Below are positions 25,859 through 35,413 of a stretch of DNA of 64,000 nucleotides, one piece after another. The first letter of the stretch is position 1; every line of letters starts with the position of its first letter. The DNA lies in the NCBI GenBank assembly GCA_964503965.1, contig CAZDCK010000009.1:1-64000 (forward strand), read 5' to 3'. The notes beneath the pieces are model-generated. The model was given only the letters and a program-made list of their open reading frames with translations, ran no database searches and was not told the DNA's origin. A program made the position numbers and the translations under genes. The DNA comes from Eutrophocola sp964503965 (lineage in GTDB: Bacteria > Pseudomonadota > Gammaproteobacteria > Pseudomonadales > Pseudohongiellaceae).

Positions 25859-28315
25859 TCAGTTTCCGGCCACCATATGCTCAGAATCTCCTTCGCCCGG
25901 TGCCACGCTCAGCATGAATGCATCACTGCTGACAATACCTTTGACAAGGCTTGAAAAGCGATAATCATCGTCTGCTGCGTCACGCACCAGTGCCCTCACC
26001 AATGGCATATCTGAAGCCTCGACTGGCCTTCCCAGCGCATAGGTCATCAGTTTGGTTGTGACAGTCCGTGCAAACATGCTTGGGTCAGACGTCAGTGCCT
26101 TGCGCAGGTCATCAGGCCCCCGGACTTCCTCACCACTTGGCAGGATTCCTGTGGGGTCGATAGGATCGCGAGAATACCTGTCGATATTACGCCAGTGTCC
26201 AACAGCATCGAAGTTTTCAAGAGCAAAACCCAATGGGTCCATTACCCCATGACAGGCGAAACACGCGGGATTTTGTCTGTGACGTTCCAGTCTTTCACGA
26301 ACGGTAGTTGCTGGTTGGCCTGCTTCGTTTTCTGCCAGATCTTCTACATCCGGTGGCGGAACCGGCGGTGGGGTGCCCATGATATTTTCAAGAATCCAGG
26401 CGCCCCTGATTACGGGGGAAGTGCGATTGGGGTAGGCCGAAGACATCAGGATACCTCCTTTGCCCATCAGTCCCCAGCGTTTGGAGTCTGCAAGTTCCAC
26501 GCGACGGAAACGGTTTCCTTTGACGCTAAGTATGCCGTAATGCAGAGCAAGTCTTTCGTTCAGGTAGGAATAATCTGCATTGAGCAGATCGATGACACTG
26601 CCGTCTTCCCTGATCACACTATCAATAAACAATTCCAGCTCTTTCTTGAAATCGGGACGTAAGTCACCGGCACCGAATGCATAGGGGTAGATGCCGCCAT
26701 CAGGATTGATTTCATCCAGTTTCTCCAGGCCCAGCCACTGGTAAGCAAAGTTTGATGCAAGGGTGCTGGAACCTGGATCGGCGATCATCCTGTCTATCTG
26801 GGCGTCCAGTACTTCCGGATCAGTCAGTTTGCCAGCAATGGCAAGGTCCAGTAGCTCCCTGTCAGGGATACTGCTCCACAGGAAAAATGACAGACGTGTC
26901 GCTATTTCAAGGTCGTCGAGCGCATAGACTTCCCCCGGTTCTACATCGTCAGGGGCTTCCATTATTCGATAAAGGAAATTGGGGCTGGCGAGAAGCCGGG
27001 TCAGGGCCCGTCTGATGCCTTCCTCGAAGCCGCCAATGGCATACCCCTGTTCATAAAAGTCGAGCAGAGGCACCATGTCCTGGTCTTCAAGTGGCCTGCG
27101 ATAGGCCAGTGAACCGAACTCATTGATAATCTGTAGTGCACAGGCCTCTTCCTGCCCAGTATTTTCCGGATAACAGGAAAAGATCTTTTCCCGACTTGGT
27201 GTCTGGCTCAGTCCCGTGGGATTGTAAGGACCGCGAATTTCAACGGAAGGAATTGAAAGAATCCTGTCCTGAATAGTGCCAGGAATAGGGGGCTCAAGTC
27301 GGTCATCAGATTCAGCAAAGGTGCGTCGGATAAAAGTGACACCCACATCGTGGGGGCCAGCTGTCGTGGTAAAGCGTATATCCTTTGTGCGTCCGTTAAT
27401 ATCATCCATGGGGGCGGCCTGGTCCAGATCCAGAGCGATCCTGTCCTTTTCGCCACCGAGTACAGTCTGGTATACCTTTTCACCATCAATGGTGACGATC
27501 ATGGTATTCTCAAATTCAATGTTGAACATCCAGGCAAAGAGATTGAAGTCCCCTACATTGATTGCGTATTCCCCGTCGGCGGGGAACCAGTGATCAATCA
27601 GCATGCCGCCACGGGTGCCAAGAGGCAGGCCTTCAATATGCTGCTGCTGGGAACCACCACCCTGCATACGGATGGGGAGTTCTTCATCAGGGAAATAGGT
27701 GGTACTGCCGGCAGAGGGTGTCTTGTCGCCAACGGCCTGCTCCATGATGGAACGGGCGGCGAGTACATACTGATTGATGAAGGCGGGGGTGACATTCAGG
27801 GCCTCGGCAATATTGTCAAAACCATCCAGGGAATTGTCTTCCGGGAGGATAGCGGCCGGTTCAATCTCGATGCCAGTCAGGTCACGAATTGCATTGGTGT
27901 ATTCTTTTCTGTTCAGGCGATGGATGGGCACGGTGTGGTGAACAGGATTAACCTCTGAGGCTTCATCCAGGTATGACTCCATCCAGTTCACAAAACTTAC
28001 CAGGGTTTCCTCGGGAGGTTTTTCCTGGCCCGCTGGAGGCATCATGCGTCCGCGCAGTTTCTGGATAGCTTTTTCCCAGATATCTGCATTTGCGGGCACC
28101 TCGTCCACAAACATGGTCGTGAAATCGACGCCACCGGAATAATCCTCAAAGTTATGGCATTCGGTACAATAGTCGTTCAGAAAGTCCCACTGGTCATCGG
28201 CATGGGCCATAGCCTCATAGTCAGTGCTGTTCTGTGCGCAGACACCGACTGAGGTTGTTACACAGACGGCTGCGGCGAGTCGGGAAAGGTGGTATTGGAG
28301 TGGTCTTTTCATCAT
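25859..28315 (-). CDS. Exported DUF1592/DUF1588-type cytochrome c-like protein (Planctomycete PSD family)
   Basis: An 818-aa exported protein. After a signal peptide (processing near VCAQN) comes a heme-binding CTECH at residues 50-54, then the DUF1587 region (HRLNRKEYTNAIRDLTGI), DUF1595, DUF1592 (ATRLSFFLWSSIPDREL), DUF1588 (SSAYPNRTSPVIRGAW, with a second C-x2-C-H in ACFACHGVMDPLG) and DUF1585 at the end. Such multidomain proteins are common in planctomycetes and in some marine gammaproteobacteria, usually next to a DUF1552 gene, which is not present here. A periplasmic redox role is inferred from the CxxCH motifs; the substrate is unknown. Confidence 0.87.
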   Translation of the reverse strand: MMKRPLQYHLSRLAAAVCVTTSVGVCAQNSTDYEAMAHADDQWDFLNDYCTECHNFEDYSGGVDFTTMFVDEVPANADIWEKAIQKLRGRMMPPAGQEKPPEETLVSFVNWMESYLDEASEVNPVHHTVPIHRLNRKEYTNAIRDLTGIEIEPAAILPEDNSLDGFDNIAEALNVTPAFINQYVLAARSIMEQAVGDKTPSAGSTTYFPDEELPIRMQGGGSQQQHIEGLPLGTRGGMLIDHWFPADGEYAINVGDFNLFAWMFNIEFENTMIVTIDGEKVYQTVLGGEKDRIALDLDQAAPMDDINGRTKDIRFTTTAGPHDVGVTFIRRTFAESDDRLEPPIPGTIQDRILSIPSVEIRGPYNPTGLSQTPSREKIFSCYPENTGQEEACALQIINEFGSLAYRRPLEDQDMVPLLDFYEQGYAIGGFEEGIRRALTRLLASPNFLYRIMEAPDDVEPGEVYALDDLEIATRLSFFLWSSIPDRELLDLAIAGKLTDPEVLDAQIDRMIADPGSSTLASNFAYQWLGLEKLDEINPDGGIYPYAFGAGDLRPDFKKELELFIDSVIREDGSVIDLLNADYSYLNERLALHYGILSVKGNRFRRVELADSKRWGLMGKGGILMSSAYPNRTSPVIRGAWILENIMGTPPPVPPPDVEDLAENEAGQPATTVRERLERHRQNPACFACHGVMDPLGFALENFDAVGHWRNIDRYSRDPIDPTGILPSGEEVRGPDDLRKALTSDPSMFARTVTTKLMTYALGRPVEASDMPLVRALVRDAADDDYRFSSLVKGIVSSDAFMLSVAPGEGDSEHMVAGN

Positions 28316-28392
28316 GGTTGTGACTATATGTGTAAATTGAGCAAGAATTCAGCAACAAATTCAGAACGTTGCAGGCTGGGTACATTGTAAAT

Positions 28393-28425
28393 CCCGGCCC
28401 GCATGCAGTAAACACGGGGGCCGGG
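28393..28425 (-). terminator. GC-rich hairpin downstream of wrbA
   Basis: CCCGGCCC (28393-28400) pairs with GGGCCGGG (28418-28425). On the minus strand it follows the wrbA stop by about 12 nt. The T tract is weak, so termination may be partial. Confidence 0.5.
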
Positions 28426-28436
28426 TAAAAATGAAA

Positions 28437-29036
28437 TCAGGCCAGTTTGGCTGCGATTCTGGCGACATGTTCACCTTGGTAGCGAGCAATATTGAGCTCC
28501 GCCTCCGATGGCATGCGACTGCCATCTCCTCCGGTTATGGTGGTGGCTCCATAGGGTGAACCACCGGTAATTTCATCCATACTGGTCAGTTCCGGTACAG
28601 CATACGGCACGCCGACTACGACCATCCCGTGATGGAGCAGGGTGGTATGGAAGGACGTGATAGTGGTTTCCTGTCCGCCATGCTGGGAAGCTGTGGATGT
28701 AAATACACTGCCGACCTTTCCCACCAGTTTGCCCTCGAACCAGAGGCCGCCGGTCTGATCCAGAAAGTTTCGCATCTGGGCTGCCATGTTGCCAAAACGG
28801 GTCGGGGTACCAAAGATGATGGCATCATACTCGGCCAGTTCATCCGGGGAGGCCAGGGGGGCATCCTGGTCCATTTTCACCCCCGCATTTTTGGCAGCGT
28901 CTTCTGGCATCAGTTCCGGTACACGCTTGATAGTCACCTCAGTACCATCCACACGGCGTGCGCCTTCGGCGATTGTGTTGGCCATGACTTCAATATGGCC
29001 ATACATGCTGTAATACAATACAAGAACCTTGCTCAT
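28437..29036 (-). CDS. wrbA: NAD(P)H:quinone oxidoreductase WrbA
   Basis: A flavodoxin-fold FMN enzyme that reduces quinones by two electrons and so avoids semiquinone radicals. The FMN phosphate loop (YYSMYGHIEVMAN), GTPTRFGNMAAQMRNFLDQT and TASQHGGQETT are all WrbA signatures. At 199 aa it is full length. A perfect AAGGAG site precedes the ATG. Upstream of the DUF1592 gene in the same direction, it fits a setting where quinones or catechols are handled. Confidence 0.95.
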   Translation of the reverse strand: MSKVLVLYYSMYGHIEVMANTIAEGARRVDGTEVTIKRVPELMPEDAAKNAGVKMDQDAPLASPDELAEYDAIIFGTPTRFGNMAAQMRNFLDQTGGLWFEGKLVGKVGSVFTSTASQHGGQETTITSFHTTLLHHGMVVVGVPYAVPELTSMDEITGGSPYGATTITGGDGSRMPSEAELNIARYQGEHVARIAAKLA

Positions 29037-29219
29037 TGATATCTCCTTCTTGAAACGATGGCTGCATCATAAAGGCTTTGTTCGTCTATTTCATGCCTTT
29101 ATACGTCCGGTTTTTCGGAATCGTTGTGTAATATTTTATACCGGCTATAATGCCGCGCCTTGCTACTGGCCCCCACTGGCCTTAAATTTAACGTAAATTG
29201 CAGTAGGCCCCTGATCTGC

Positions 29220-29924
29220 ATGGGAAAGAAACCTGTGATATATCTTTTGCCTGGCTTGCTCTGTGATGCAGATGCCTGGCAGTTCCAACGTGAATATCTC
29301 GCTTGGTATGCTGATGTGAGAATACCTGACTTCCGGGGAATTGATTCACTGGACAAAATGGCCGAACTCGTCCTGGCCGATGCTCCTGAAACTTTTTCTG
29401 TTGCAGGACATTCCATGGGGGGCAGGGTTGCTTTGGAGATTATCAACAAGGCTCCGGAAAGGGTGGCTCACTTGATCCTCTTGAGTGTGGGTGCACACCC
29501 AGTCACTGATGAGGAATGTGAGCAGCGCAGCAGCCTGGTGGAAGAGGCGGCAAGTATAGGCATGGATAGGTACGCCGTCAGTTGGGCAGATCTCATGCTC
29601 GGTTATAGAGATGAAGAGGCGCCTGAAATTCGGCAATGCATTGAAGATATGGCCAAGCGCCAGTCCCTGGATGACTTTATCGCCCATATTACTGCCGGCC
29701 TTGGCAGACGTGACCAGACCCGATATCTACCCCACATCAGTATTCCTGTCCTGCTGATTGTTGGACAGAAAGATACCTGGAGTCCTGTTTCCCAGCATGA
29801 GGGTATCAAGGCACTGTTACCTGATGCCACCATCGCGGTAGTGCCTGAGGCAGGGCATATGGTGATCCTTGATCAGCCTTCGGTCGTATATACCCTTATT
29901 AAAGAATGGCTTGTGGGCCATTAA
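29220..29924 (+). CDS. Alpha/beta hydrolase
   Basis: A 234-aa alpha/beta-hydrolase-fold enzyme. The nucleophile elbow GHSMGG places Ser65; the acid is probably Asp in GQKDTWSP and the base His in EAGHMVI. The oxyanion region is PGLLCD. The frame is open to 29160, but ATG 29220 fits the fold start. Substrate is unknown; the short cap domain resembles esterases and enol-lactone hydrolases. A terminator hairpin overlaps its stop codon. Confidence 0.85.
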   Translation: MGKKPVIYLLPGLLCDADAWQFQREYLAWYADVRIPDFRGIDSLDKMAELVLADAPETFSVAGHSMGGRVALEIINKAPERVAHLILLSVGAHPVTDEECEQRSSLVEEAASIGMDRYAVSWADLMLGYRDEEAPEIRQCIEDMAKRQSLDDFIAHITAGLGRRDQTRYLPHISIPVLLIVGQKDTWSPVSQHEGIKALLPDATIAVVPEAGHMVILDQPSVVYTLIKEWLVGH

Positions 29925-29932
29925 TTTTTTTT
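29905..29932 (+). terminator. Terminator overlapping the hydrolase stop codon
   Basis: AATGGC (29905-29910) pairs with GCCATT (29917-29922), followed by AA and eight Ts (29925-29932). The stop codon TAA (29922-29924) lies within the element. Confidence 0.7.
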
Positions 29933-30112
29933 CCAGAAGAGTGTTATTCCTGACCTGCTGAAATACCCTGCATCAGCGGGACAAATTGTGATTAACAAGC
30001 CCTGGCCAAGTATTATGGCACCCCGCACAGGTTTTTCAGGAAGCTATAAAAACAGTGCTGTGCAGGTTGCTTCAACTGCAATAAAACAATAAAAATTTTC
30101 CAAGGGGGAAAT

Positions 30113-32398
30113 ATGAATAATAAAAGATCTCTGCTTTGTGCAGCGGTGGCTGCTGCCATTGTTTCACCGGTCACTACAGTAAATGCTCAGACTGGCAATA
30201 GTCAGGTTATTGAGGAAATTGTAGTCACTTCCCGTAAAAGGGATGAATCCTACACAGATGTCCCTGTAACGGTCACAGTCTTTACCGAGACTGAAATAGA
30301 GGCGGCCGGTATTGAAACTCCCGCGGACTTTATTGCACTTACCCCGAATGTGACTCTTGTTCAGGTACAGAACGCCGGAAACTCTTTTGTGACGGCAAGG
30401 GGTATTTCCCAGAACCGTAATACAGAAATGTCAGTTGCTGTGCTGATGGACGGGGTTCTCATGGTTAATCCTGCACAGTTCAACCAGGAACTCTTTGATA
30501 TCCAGCAGATTGAAGTCCTGAAGGGACCGCAGGGCGCACTTTACGGCAGGAATGCAATTGGTGGCGCAATTACAGTTACCACACGTGAACCTTCAGATTT
30601 TACTGAAGGTGCTGTCAGGGTAGGCTACGACTCCGGAGATGGTTATCGTGCCCAGGGTTATATCAGTGGCCCGATTGGTGATTCCGGTGAACTCAAATAC
30701 CGTGCTTCCATTTCCCGAAAAGACGTGGAAGGCTACCTCGACAATCCTTACCTGGGTGAAAAGGCGGACCCCTATGAAGATACATCAGCCCGCTTACGAT
30801 TCATTTGGGACCCGAGTGATACTTTCAGGGCAGACCTGAGACTATACACCTCTACACTGGAGACACAGGCTCTGTACTACAATATTCGTGAATCCGCACC
30901 AGCCCCTTTCCCCGGAGCGCCTGCTGCTTTCGGACGTGGTGATGGCCATCCTGACTCGGTCAATGATACAAGCCTGCCCATCAGGGTTAACAATCCAGGT
31001 ATCAATGAAAGGGATCTTTCAAATATTTCCCTGAAAATGGATTGGGAGTTTGCAGAAGGTACATTCACCGCCATCACATCCTACGATACTTTGGAGGAAG
31101 TGCTGACTGGTGATGCCTGGGATTTTTTGCCAACCGATGAGGCCATAATTCCTGTTGCCTTTGGTTTCCCGGATCAGAACCAGAGCCAGTATCTTGATGT
31201 AGAGGCTATCAGTCAGGAATTTCGCTTTACATCACCATCGGAAAACCGTTTTCGCTGGATTGCCGGTGCCTACATGGTGCAGACAGACCGGTTCATCTCA
31301 ACAGGCAATATGGTAGATACAGGCAATGGCGTATTTCCCGTTTTCCGCCAGCCGCGCGGAAACTTCCCCTTTGATTTTGCTACGGATCCGGTCAATCCCC
31401 AGGTGACATTCCTCGCCGATTCCCAGGACAATTTTGCCTGGGCGCTATTCGGTGAGATGGCCTATGATTTTTCCGACAGGACTGAAGTAGCGTTTTCATT
31501 ACGATATGACGAAGATGAACGTGAAAATACGACGCTCACCCCAACGGCTTTCTTGCCCAATGTGGCGGGTTTTCCGGAAGGTTTTACGGGCGAGGTTCGC
31601 AGCAATACTTGGGATGAATGGCAGCCGAAACTTACCTGGCGCTACAAACCCTCTGACACCCTCAGTTATTATGCTTCTGTGAGCCGAGGCTTTCGCAGCG
31701 GTGGATTTAATCAGACTGGAGTTGGTGCTGTATCTTTTGCCAATGGTTTTCTTGGCGTGGGGGATACTTTTGATGCAGAGGTGGTGGATACCTGGGAAGC
31801 AGGTATCAAGGGGCAGAGTGCTGATGGACGCATTCGTGGTAATTTCAGTGTCTATACCTCCAAGGCTGAAGGCACATACTTTTTCATCTTCCTTGCTGCC
31901 AACTCAACACAAAATCTGGGTAATTTTGGCAAGGTTGATTATTCAGGATTTGAGCTTGACCTGGCTGCCAGCCTGAATGAATACGTTAATGTGAATTTCG
32001 GCTATGGACATACTAATAGCGAAATCAAGGAATCTGAAACAGCCAAGGATATCGGTGACCGTGCACCCAATGTCTCCAAGTACACAGTCAATGCAGGCCT
32101 TGATTTCCATATGCCCGTAGCATCATTTGGCGACGGAATGGAAACTTTCTTTCGTGTGAACTATCAGGTCATAGGGGATACTACCTTCTTTGATAACAAC
32201 CAGGACGACACGAATGACAGGGATCCTGTGCATCTGGTGGATTTCAGGGCTGGTGTGGAACTACCTGATGACTGGTCAATTACACTTTGGGGCAAAAATG
32301 CGCTGGATGAAGAATACAATACCGAATATTCTACCGGCGGCTTTGTATTCAAGGCCCTGCCGGCAAGATATGGTCTGGATTTTGTGAAACGATTTTAA
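30113..32398 (+). CDS. TonB-dependent outer-membrane receptor
   Basis: A 22-strand outer-membrane barrel powered by TonB/ExbBD for uptake of large or scarce substrates. It has a signal peptide (processing near VNAQ), a TonB box-like IEEIVVTSRKR, a plug domain (DVPVTVTVFTETEIEAAGI, then VLKGPQGALYGRNAIGGAI) and a barrel ending in the terminal aromatic FVKRF. Length is 761 aa, the small class common in sphingomonads and marine gammaproteobacteria, where such receptors often serve organic substrates rather than siderophores. An AGGGGGAA site precedes the ATG. The ligand is unknown; the VOC gene follows by 56 nt. Confidence 0.93.
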   Translation: MNNKRSLLCAAVAAAIVSPVTTVNAQTGNSQVIEEIVVTSRKRDESYTDVPVTVTVFTETEIEAAGIETPADFIALTPNVTLVQVQNAGNSFVTARGISQNRNTEMSVAVLMDGVLMVNPAQFNQELFDIQQIEVLKGPQGALYGRNAIGGAITVTTREPSDFTEGAVRVGYDSGDGYRAQGYISGPIGDSGELKYRASISRKDVEGYLDNPYLGEKADPYEDTSARLRFIWDPSDTFRADLRLYTSTLETQALYYNIRESAPAPFPGAPAAFGRGDGHPDSVNDTSLPIRVNNPGINERDLSNISLKMDWEFAEGTFTAITSYDTLEEVLTGDAWDFLPTDEAIIPVAFGFPDQNQSQYLDVEAISQEFRFTSPSENRFRWIAGAYMVQTDRFISTGNMVDTGNGVFPVFRQPRGNFPFDFATDPVNPQVTFLADSQDNFAWALFGEMAYDFSDRTEVAFSLRYDEDERENTTLTPTAFLPNVAGFPEGFTGEVRSNTWDEWQPKLTWRYKPSDTLSYYASVSRGFRSGGFNQTGVGAVSFANGFLGVGDTFDAEVVDTWEAGIKGQSADGRIRGNFSVYTSKAEGTYFFIFLAANSTQNLGNFGKVDYSGFELDLAASLNEYVNVNFGYGHTNSEIKESETAKDIGDRAPNVSKYTVNAGLDFHMPVASFGDGMETFFRVNYQVIGDTTFFDNNQDDTNDRDPVHLVDFRAGVELPDDWSITLWGKNALDEEYNTEYSTGGFVFKALPARYGLDFVKRF

Positions 32399-32454
32399 AT
32401 AACATATTATTCGCCCACTGAGTTTCGAACCAAGTATTAAACGAGGAATTGAAC

Positions 32455-32997
32455 ATGAATGCTCAAAGCAAATTACCTTCCCGTCTGCACCATAATGCGT
32501 GGGTTGTTAAAGATCTGGAAACAACCCGTAAGTTCTATGAAGATTTGCTGGGCCTGCCAATGACGGCGACCTGGTGTGAAAAAACCGACCTGTTTGGCAA
32601 GGAAAGGGTTTACTGCCATTGTTTCTTCAGCATTGGTGATGGTGGTGCACTGGCCTTTTTCCAGTTTGCAAACGAGGATGATGCTGAAGAATTCGGCCCT
32701 GAGTTGCCGTTGTCAGGCTTTCGCCATATTGCCCTGAATGTGGACCAGGGTCTGCAGGATGAAATTGTCCAGAAAGTTAAGGATTCAGATTATCCAGAGG
32801 ACAAGTACTATTTCCTGGAGCATGGCTACTGCCACTCACTGTACATTATTGACCCTGACGGACTGATTGTTGAATTTTGTACCGATCACCCTGATGTTGA
32901 GAAAATAAATGCGGAAGTGGCACCCAAGGCGCACAGTGAACTTAAGCGCTGGCTGGCAGGGGATCACACTCCCAACAACACCCAGTACCACAGGTAA
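32455..32997 (+). CDS. VOC-family protein with extradiol-dioxygenase/glyoxalase-like metal site
   Basis: A 180-aa vicinal-oxygen-chelate protein. The 2-His-1-Glu candidates are His in LHHNAWVV, His in FRHIALNV and Glu in LIVEFCTDH, the pattern of type-I extradiol dioxygenases and related enzymes. ATG 32455 has a GAGGA site 7 nt upstream; a TTG six bases earlier is less likely. It directly follows the TonB receptor and ends before a strong terminator, so receptor and enzyme form one unit: uptake followed by first processing is plausible. Confidence 0.85.
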   Translation: MNAQSKLPSRLHHNAWVVKDLETTRKFYEDLLGLPMTATWCEKTDLFGKERVYCHCFFSIGDGGALAFFQFANEDDAEEFGPELPLSGFRHIALNVDQGLQDEIVQKVKDSDYPEDKYYFLEHGYCHSLYIIDPDGLIVEFCTDHPDVEKINAEVAPKAHSELKRWLAGDHTPNNTQYHR

Positions 32998-33035
32998 CAG
33001 CCGGTCTGATTTTCTGCTGACTGATAGACTTGAGT

Positions 33036-33069
33036 AAAGGCCCTGATCCCGGTGGATCCGGGCCTTTTT
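33036..33069 (+). terminator. Terminator after the receptor/VOC unit
   Basis: AAAGGCCC pairs with GGGCCTTT, and an inner GATCC/GGATC stem closes on CGGT; five or more Ts follow. The stem is long and nearly perfect. Confidence 0.93.
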
Positions 33070-33383
33070 CTTTGGGCTCGCTGAATTGTGGAAAGTCGAT
33101 GTAAATCATGCGGCTGTGTAGGAGATTGGTAGTGTCTCTGCTACATTAGCAGGCTGTTGAAAAGACTATTCGTGTCCGGAAAGTATGGTAAAGTTTCCGG
33201 TATAGACGGGTCAGCTGAAGCGGCTGGCCATGATAATAATTACATACGCACTGAGCGCTTTTCCCCCGACCTGTTTTCGGGAGAACCCGCTCCAGGACTT
33301 GTCCCTGGCTCGGCCAGCACTCAATGTACTGATTCACTTAATAAAACAAGTTCACTGTAAAACAAGAGTTGGAGTCACATTAC
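33070..33383. other. Intergenic leader upstream of the four-gene exported-protein operon
   Basis: About 310 nt without a convincing gene. Short open frames on both strands lack ribosome-binding sites and family similarity. It should contain the promoter of the operon starting at 33384; I could not identify clear -35/-10 elements. A TTGGAG ribosome-binding site lies at 33369-33374. Confidence 0.5.
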
Positions 33384-33773
33384 ATGTATCAGTCGTTCGT
33401 TAAAGGTTTGTTGAAAGGTGCGGCAGTGGTATGCAGTATCGCCATGCTGTCAGGGACAGTGTCAGCTCAGGAGGGTCATCCCCTCAAGGGTTCCTGGATC
33501 GGAGAGTGGTCCGGTAATTCCGAGCTGGGTGAATTTGTGCTGGTTGTCATGGACTGGGATGGAGAAAAAGTCAGCGGCATGATTAATCCGGGTACAGATA
33601 ACCTGGAAATTGAGCGTGTCGACCTGGATCCGGAAGACTGGTCTGTGGAGATTGAAGCCGGCGGGTATCGAATCAATGCTTCTATCGAAAGCCTGGAGCT
33701 GCCATCACGTTCCCTGGTAGGTGACTGGCGAGGACCAGGTGGTCGCGGCGATTTCGAAATCGTTAGGCAGTAA
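33384..33773 (+). CDS. Small exported protein of unknown function
   Basis: A 129-aa protein with an N-terminal signal peptide (GLLKGAAVVCSIAMLSGTVSA, processing before QEG, written here within the limit as its hydrophobic core CSIAMLSGTV). The mature part of about 95 residues looks like a small beta-sandwich, with GSWIGEWSG near the start and a mirror-like VGDWRGPGG near the end. No cysteines remain after processing. I do not recognise the family. It is the first gene of a tight run of four exported proteins and may bind a ligand in the periplasm. Confidence 0.8.
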   Translation: MYQSFVKGLLKGAAVVCSIAMLSGTVSAQEGHPLKGSWIGEWSGNSELGEFVLVVMDWDGEKVSGMINPGTDNLEIERVDLDPEDWSVEIEAGGYRINASIESLELPSRSLVGDWRGPGGRGDFEIVRQ

Positions 33774-33816
33774 TTAGACAGTTGCACACGGATACACGAA
33801 TTATTTGGATTACAAG

Positions 33817-34947
33817 ATGAAAGATTCCAGAAAAGCGTTTTCCCTGAAGTCCATGTTGGTTGCATTAGCTGTGCTGGGTGCTGGAAGCATCCAGGCCCAT
33901 CATCCAATCCAGGGGAAATTTGATCCTGAGGACACAATGGAATTGAGTGGTGTCGTCACCAAAGTTGACTGGCGCAGCCCACATGTACACATTTTTGTGA
34001 ACGTGACTGACGGCAATGAAGTCGTTAACTGGGCCATTGAGATGGAGAACCCATATATCCTTGTTGATAACGGTTGGTCATCTGACTTATTGCAGCCCGG
34101 TGACCTGATCACAGTTGATGGCATGAGAGCACGCAACGGTAGTCGGCAGATATGGGGTGACGAAGTTGAGATGACTGACACAGGAAGGCTGGTCTATAGC
34201 ATCTCGGACACAGCCCCGGCCAAGCCACTCTCAAGACGTCCCGTGCCTCGCTGGCCTGATGATAACCGTCCCATGCTGGGTGCGATGCCTGGTGGTACAG
34301 GAGGCTTATGGAGTTATCCGACGATGACTGCTCTGGTTGAAGATGGTGTAGATGTCAGTATGAATAAATATGGTCTTCTCGATAATATCGATGATGCGGC
34401 CAAAGTCGCTCCTATGCAGGACTGGGCCCTGGCCCGATATGTGCACAGGCAGGAACGCAGTCTCAGGGATGACCCGATGTTTCTTGACTGTAAACCCCCA
34501 GGTGGGCCGAGACAGTACCAGTCGGATCTGGGTTTCCAACTGATAGAAGACAAACGCAATGAACGTATTTTCGTTCTTATGGGGAGCGGAAACAGGAATT
34601 ACCGTATCATTCATATGGATGGCAGGGACCCTGTCGGACTTGTTGGTGGCGATGATGATAATCCGCTTTTTTATGGTCGATCATCAGGACAATGGGAAGG
34701 CGATACCCTTGTGGTGCAAACCCAGGGTTTTAACGAAGGTTTCTGGTTTACCAATGGCGGTTTACCCCATACCAACATGTTGTCCATGGAAGAAAGATTT
34801 ACAAGAACCGACTTCGATACCTTGAAGTATGAAGTCACTATCGATGACCCGGGAGCCTATACCAGGCCCTGGTCTGCCAGCTGGGAATTAAACTGGGCAG
34901 GCGGGGCAGAGCTCCCATACTCTTTATGTCAGAACAACAGGCAATAG
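33817..34947 (+). CDS. Exported DUF6152 protein fused to a WEGDTLV-motif domain
   Basis: A 376-aa exported protein made of two parts. Residues about 1-115 are a signal peptide ending at IQA, then a DUF6152 domain (HHPIQGKFDPEDTMELSG, VDWRSPHVHIFVNV, GDLITVDGMRARNG). Residues about 190-376 are homologous to the product of the gene at 35414: shared features are WEGDTLVV, GFNEGFWF, GLPHTNML, ERFTR and DDPGAYTRPW, and two cysteines in FLDCKPPGG and YSLCQNN. ATG 33817 is used; a TTG at 33805 is possible. The two domain families are encoded separately by the next two genes, so the fusion predicts that they work together. Confidence 0.85.
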   Translation: MKDSRKAFSLKSMLVALAVLGAGSIQAHHPIQGKFDPEDTMELSGVVTKVDWRSPHVHIFVNVTDGNEVVNWAIEMENPYILVDNGWSSDLLQPGDLITVDGMRARNGSRQIWGDEVEMTDTGRLVYSISDTAPAKPLSRRPVPRWPDDNRPMLGAMPGGTGGLWSYPTMTALVEDGVDVSMNKYGLLDNIDDAAKVAPMQDWALARYVHRQERSLRDDPMFLDCKPPGGPRQYQSDLGFQLIEDKRNERIFVLMGSGNRNYRIIHMDGRDPVGLVGGDDDNPLFYGRSSGQWEGDTLVVQTQGFNEGFWFTNGGLPHTNMLSMEERFTRTDFDTLKYEVTIDDPGAYTRPWSASWELNWAGGAELPYSLCQNNRQ

Positions 34948-34960
34948 CGAGGAAACTCTA

Positions 34961-35374
34961 ATGAAACATCTGATCAAATTCATGCTGGCAGGGGCATTTC
35001 TTTTTGCTGCCAATACTTTTGCTCACCACTCATTCGTGGCTGAGTTCGATTCCAATAAACCGATTCAGCTTCAGGGCATTGTCACCAAGGTTGAGTGGAC
35101 CAATCCTCATGTCTGGATTTACCTCAATGTCAAGAATGAGGAAACCGGCGAAGTGGTTAACTGGGGTGCAGAGCTGGGTCCTCCCCATGGCCTGCAGCGT
35201 CGTGGCTGGAGAAGGAATACACTGGCTATTGGAACACCGATCACCGTGGATGGCTTTCTCGCCAGGAATGGTTCTCCCCGCGTTAATGCTCGCAGTATCA
35301 CGCTGACAGCAACGGGTAGTTCTCCCGGCCAGACACTGGATGCAGACTCCAGTATCGGTAGTGGACAGCAGTAA
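34961..35374 (+). CDS. Exported DUF6152 protein
   Basis: A 137-aa protein with a signal peptide (FMLAGAFLFAANTFA) followed by the DUF6152 domain: AHHSFVAEFD at the mature N-terminus, GIVTKVEWTNPHVWIYLNV, then TPITVDGFLARNGSPRVN. The His-His immediately after the signal peptide is conserved in its paralogues here and could bind metal. It starts 13 nt after the fusion gene, so translational coupling is likely. The function of the family is unknown. Confidence 0.87.
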   Translation: MKHLIKFMLAGAFLFAANTFAHHSFVAEFDSNKPIQLQGIVTKVEWTNPHVWIYLNVKNEETGEVVNWGAELGPPHGLQRRGWRRNTLAIGTPITVDGFLARNGSPRVNARSITLTATGSSPGQTLDADSSIGSGQQ

Positions 35375-35413
35375 TTACCCATCAGGGTAACGATTGAATT
35401 AGGGAGGCTGATA

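Noticed and set aside
33157..33360. Small open frames on both strands in the leader of the exported-protein operon
   Set aside because: No ribosome-binding sites, no hydrophobic or domain pattern, and mutual overlap; probably chance.
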